NCBI GenBank assembly: GCA_021802165.1
Contig: JAKAAU010000097.1
Span: 1 to 6,213, forward strand
Length of the DNA: 6,213 bases
Reading direction: 5' to 3'
From: Thermoplasmata archaeon
GTDB taxonomy: Archaea; Thermoplasmatota; Thermoplasmata; Thermoplasmatales; Thermoplasmataceae
Position 1 is the first letter of the stretch; every line of letters starts with the position of its first letter. Shown here in pieces: positions 5,573 through 6,213 of this stretch. Both the position numbers and the translations under genes were made by a program. Under the pieces are notes generated by a model. That model was not told the DNA's origin and did not search any database. It saw only the letters and a program-made list of their open reading frames with translations.

Positions 5573-5773
5573 ATGGCTGATGTAAAGTTCTGCCCCTCCG
5601 AGGCTCATATACAGGTTAAAAAGGGATTGATAAGAAGGTCCAGCACACAGGAAAACTATCCTATGGAACGGTTATACGTTCAGGATATAGTGGAAGGTGC
5701 AGTATCCTATAGGGCAGTAGGGTGGCTGTGCGATAAATGCAAATACGTAGAAATCGATGGCACACCAAAATAA
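5573..5773 (+). CDS. Small putative zinc-ribbon protein, 66 aa, function unknown
   Basis: The family is not recognised. The protein has a possible zinc site formed by C7 with nearby H12 (FCPSEAH) and a CDKC pair (C53, C56) near the C-terminus, like a small zinc ribbon in which two knuckles are joined by about 40 residues. The middle is charged and basic (KKGLIRRSS, residues 16-24), which would suit binding to nucleic acid or a protein partner. No signal peptide or membrane segment is present, so it is probably cytoplasmic. A strong TATA box 28 bases before ATG 5573 and the absence of any overlapping competing gene support it as real. It is transcribed away from cobY and ends 86 bases before a methyltransferase with its own promoter, so it is likely a single-gene unit. 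Confidence 0.82.
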   Translation: MADVKFCPSEAHIQVKKGLIRRSSTQENYPMERLYVQDIVEGAVSYRAVGWLCDKCKYVEIDGTPK

Positions 5774-5830
5774 CAAAACCACAATTATTCAGAAAATATA
5801 TATAATAATATATTAACACTAATAAGAAAA

Positions 5831-5839
5831 TTTATAATT
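5831..5839 (+). promoter_or_regulatory. TATA-like box for the methyltransferase gene
   Basis: TTTATAATT is centred 25 bases before ATG 5860, again predicting a leaderless transcript. It makes the methyltransferase transcriptionally separate from the preceding zinc-ribbon gene. Confidence 0.55.
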
Positions 5840-5859
5840 CCTGTTCACAATACCATAAT

Positions 5860-6213
5860 ATGAAAGATTATTATCTGGAAGGTGAAGAAAAGTTCGGATT
5901 TTTCACAACGTCGTTTTACAATCGTGTTGCCTGGAGGCTTTTAAAAAAATTATATAGCTTTGCCCTGGATGAAATGAAGGATATGGAACCGTCGTCTATA
6001 CTGGATATCGGTGCAGGCCCGGGTAAACTGTCATTAATGGTATCACAAAAATTTCCCCATGCAAAGTTTTTTGCCATAGACCCATCGTTAAATATGGTAA
6101 AGGCGGAGCAGAAGAATTTTGAAAAAGCCGGCATAAAGGCATCATGCAAGCCCGGAAGCAGCAGGGATATTCCATTTGACAATAAATTTGACCTTATATA
6201 TACAACACTGTCA
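5860..6213 (+). CDS. Class I SAM-dependent methyltransferase, N-terminal 118 residues (runs off window end)
   Basis: The frame opens at ATG 5860 and is still open at the window edge. Residues 47-58, ILDIGAGPGKLS, are the Gly-rich motif I that binds S-adenosylmethionine. D74 in FAIDPS, at the end of strand beta-2, is the acidic residue expected to hold the ribose hydroxyls. GSSRDIPFDNKFDLIYTTLS (about 99-118) matches the beta-3 to beta-4 region with motifs II/III of methyltransferase-11/25-type small-molecule enzymes (UbiE/arsenite or lipid type). The N-terminal helix region (SFYNRVAWRLLKKLYSFAL) is typical of these proteins. The substrate cannot be told because the C-terminal half is missing. 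The start is supported by a TATA box 25 bases upstream. An opposite-strand frame at 5916-6182 is a shadow. Confidence 0.9.
   Translation, partial: MKDYYLEGEEKFGFFTTSFYNRVAWRLLKKLYSFALDEMKDMEPSSILDIGAGPGKLSLMVSQKFPHAKFFAIDPSLNMVKAEQKNFEKAGIKASCKPGSSRDIPFDNKFDLIYTTLS

Overview
The window looks like chromosome from an acidophilic archaeon of the order Thermoplasmatales, most like Ferroplasma, Acidiplasma or a relative. This assignment is inferred from several things seen together: AT-rich DNA; TATA-like boxes centred about 25-30 bases before start codons, so mostly leaderless mRNAs; an archaeal-type SRP (7S) RNA; an archaeal tRNA-Leu; and a CobY-type guanylyltransferase, the archaeal route in cobalamin synthesis. 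I ran no database search, so species and exact families are inferred from motifs.

Layout. Bases 1-1563 (minus) hold the N-terminal 521 residues of a UvrD/Rep-type superfamily 1 helicase; its C-terminus lies outside the window. A very AT-rich divergent spacer (1564-1879) carries promoters for both flanking genes and an 18-base perfect palindrome. Next comes a two-gene plus-strand unit (1880-2837). The first gene encodes a secreted protein with an Asn/Thr-rich middle and a Gly/Ala/Ile-rich hydrophobic C-terminus resembling a bacteriocin. The second encodes a 71-residue protein with two membrane helices. I read this as a candidate archaeocin with its immunity protein; it is the most interesting part of the window. 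Two inverted repeats follow it.

A tRNA-Leu gene (3103-3187) reads anticodon AAG, unusual for an archaeon. The spacer after it contains a locally GC-richer segment that can fold into a small branched structure. Bases 3374-4507 (minus) encode an HD-domain phosphohydrolase of the SAMHD1/dGTPase-like group. Its apparent longer reading frame runs into the SRP RNA gene (about 4538-4815, minus) and should be trimmed. Upstream of the SRP RNA on the same strand is cobY (4857-5381). So cobY, SRP RNA and the HD gene form a tight same-strand series, and only the first two have a clear TATA-like box.

The right end has a 66-residue putative zinc-ribbon protein (5573-5773) and the first 118 residues of a class I SAM-dependent methyltransferase (5860 to the window end), each with its own promoter. 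Apart from the two-gene unit and the possible SRP-HD read-through, the genes appear to be independent housekeeping units.
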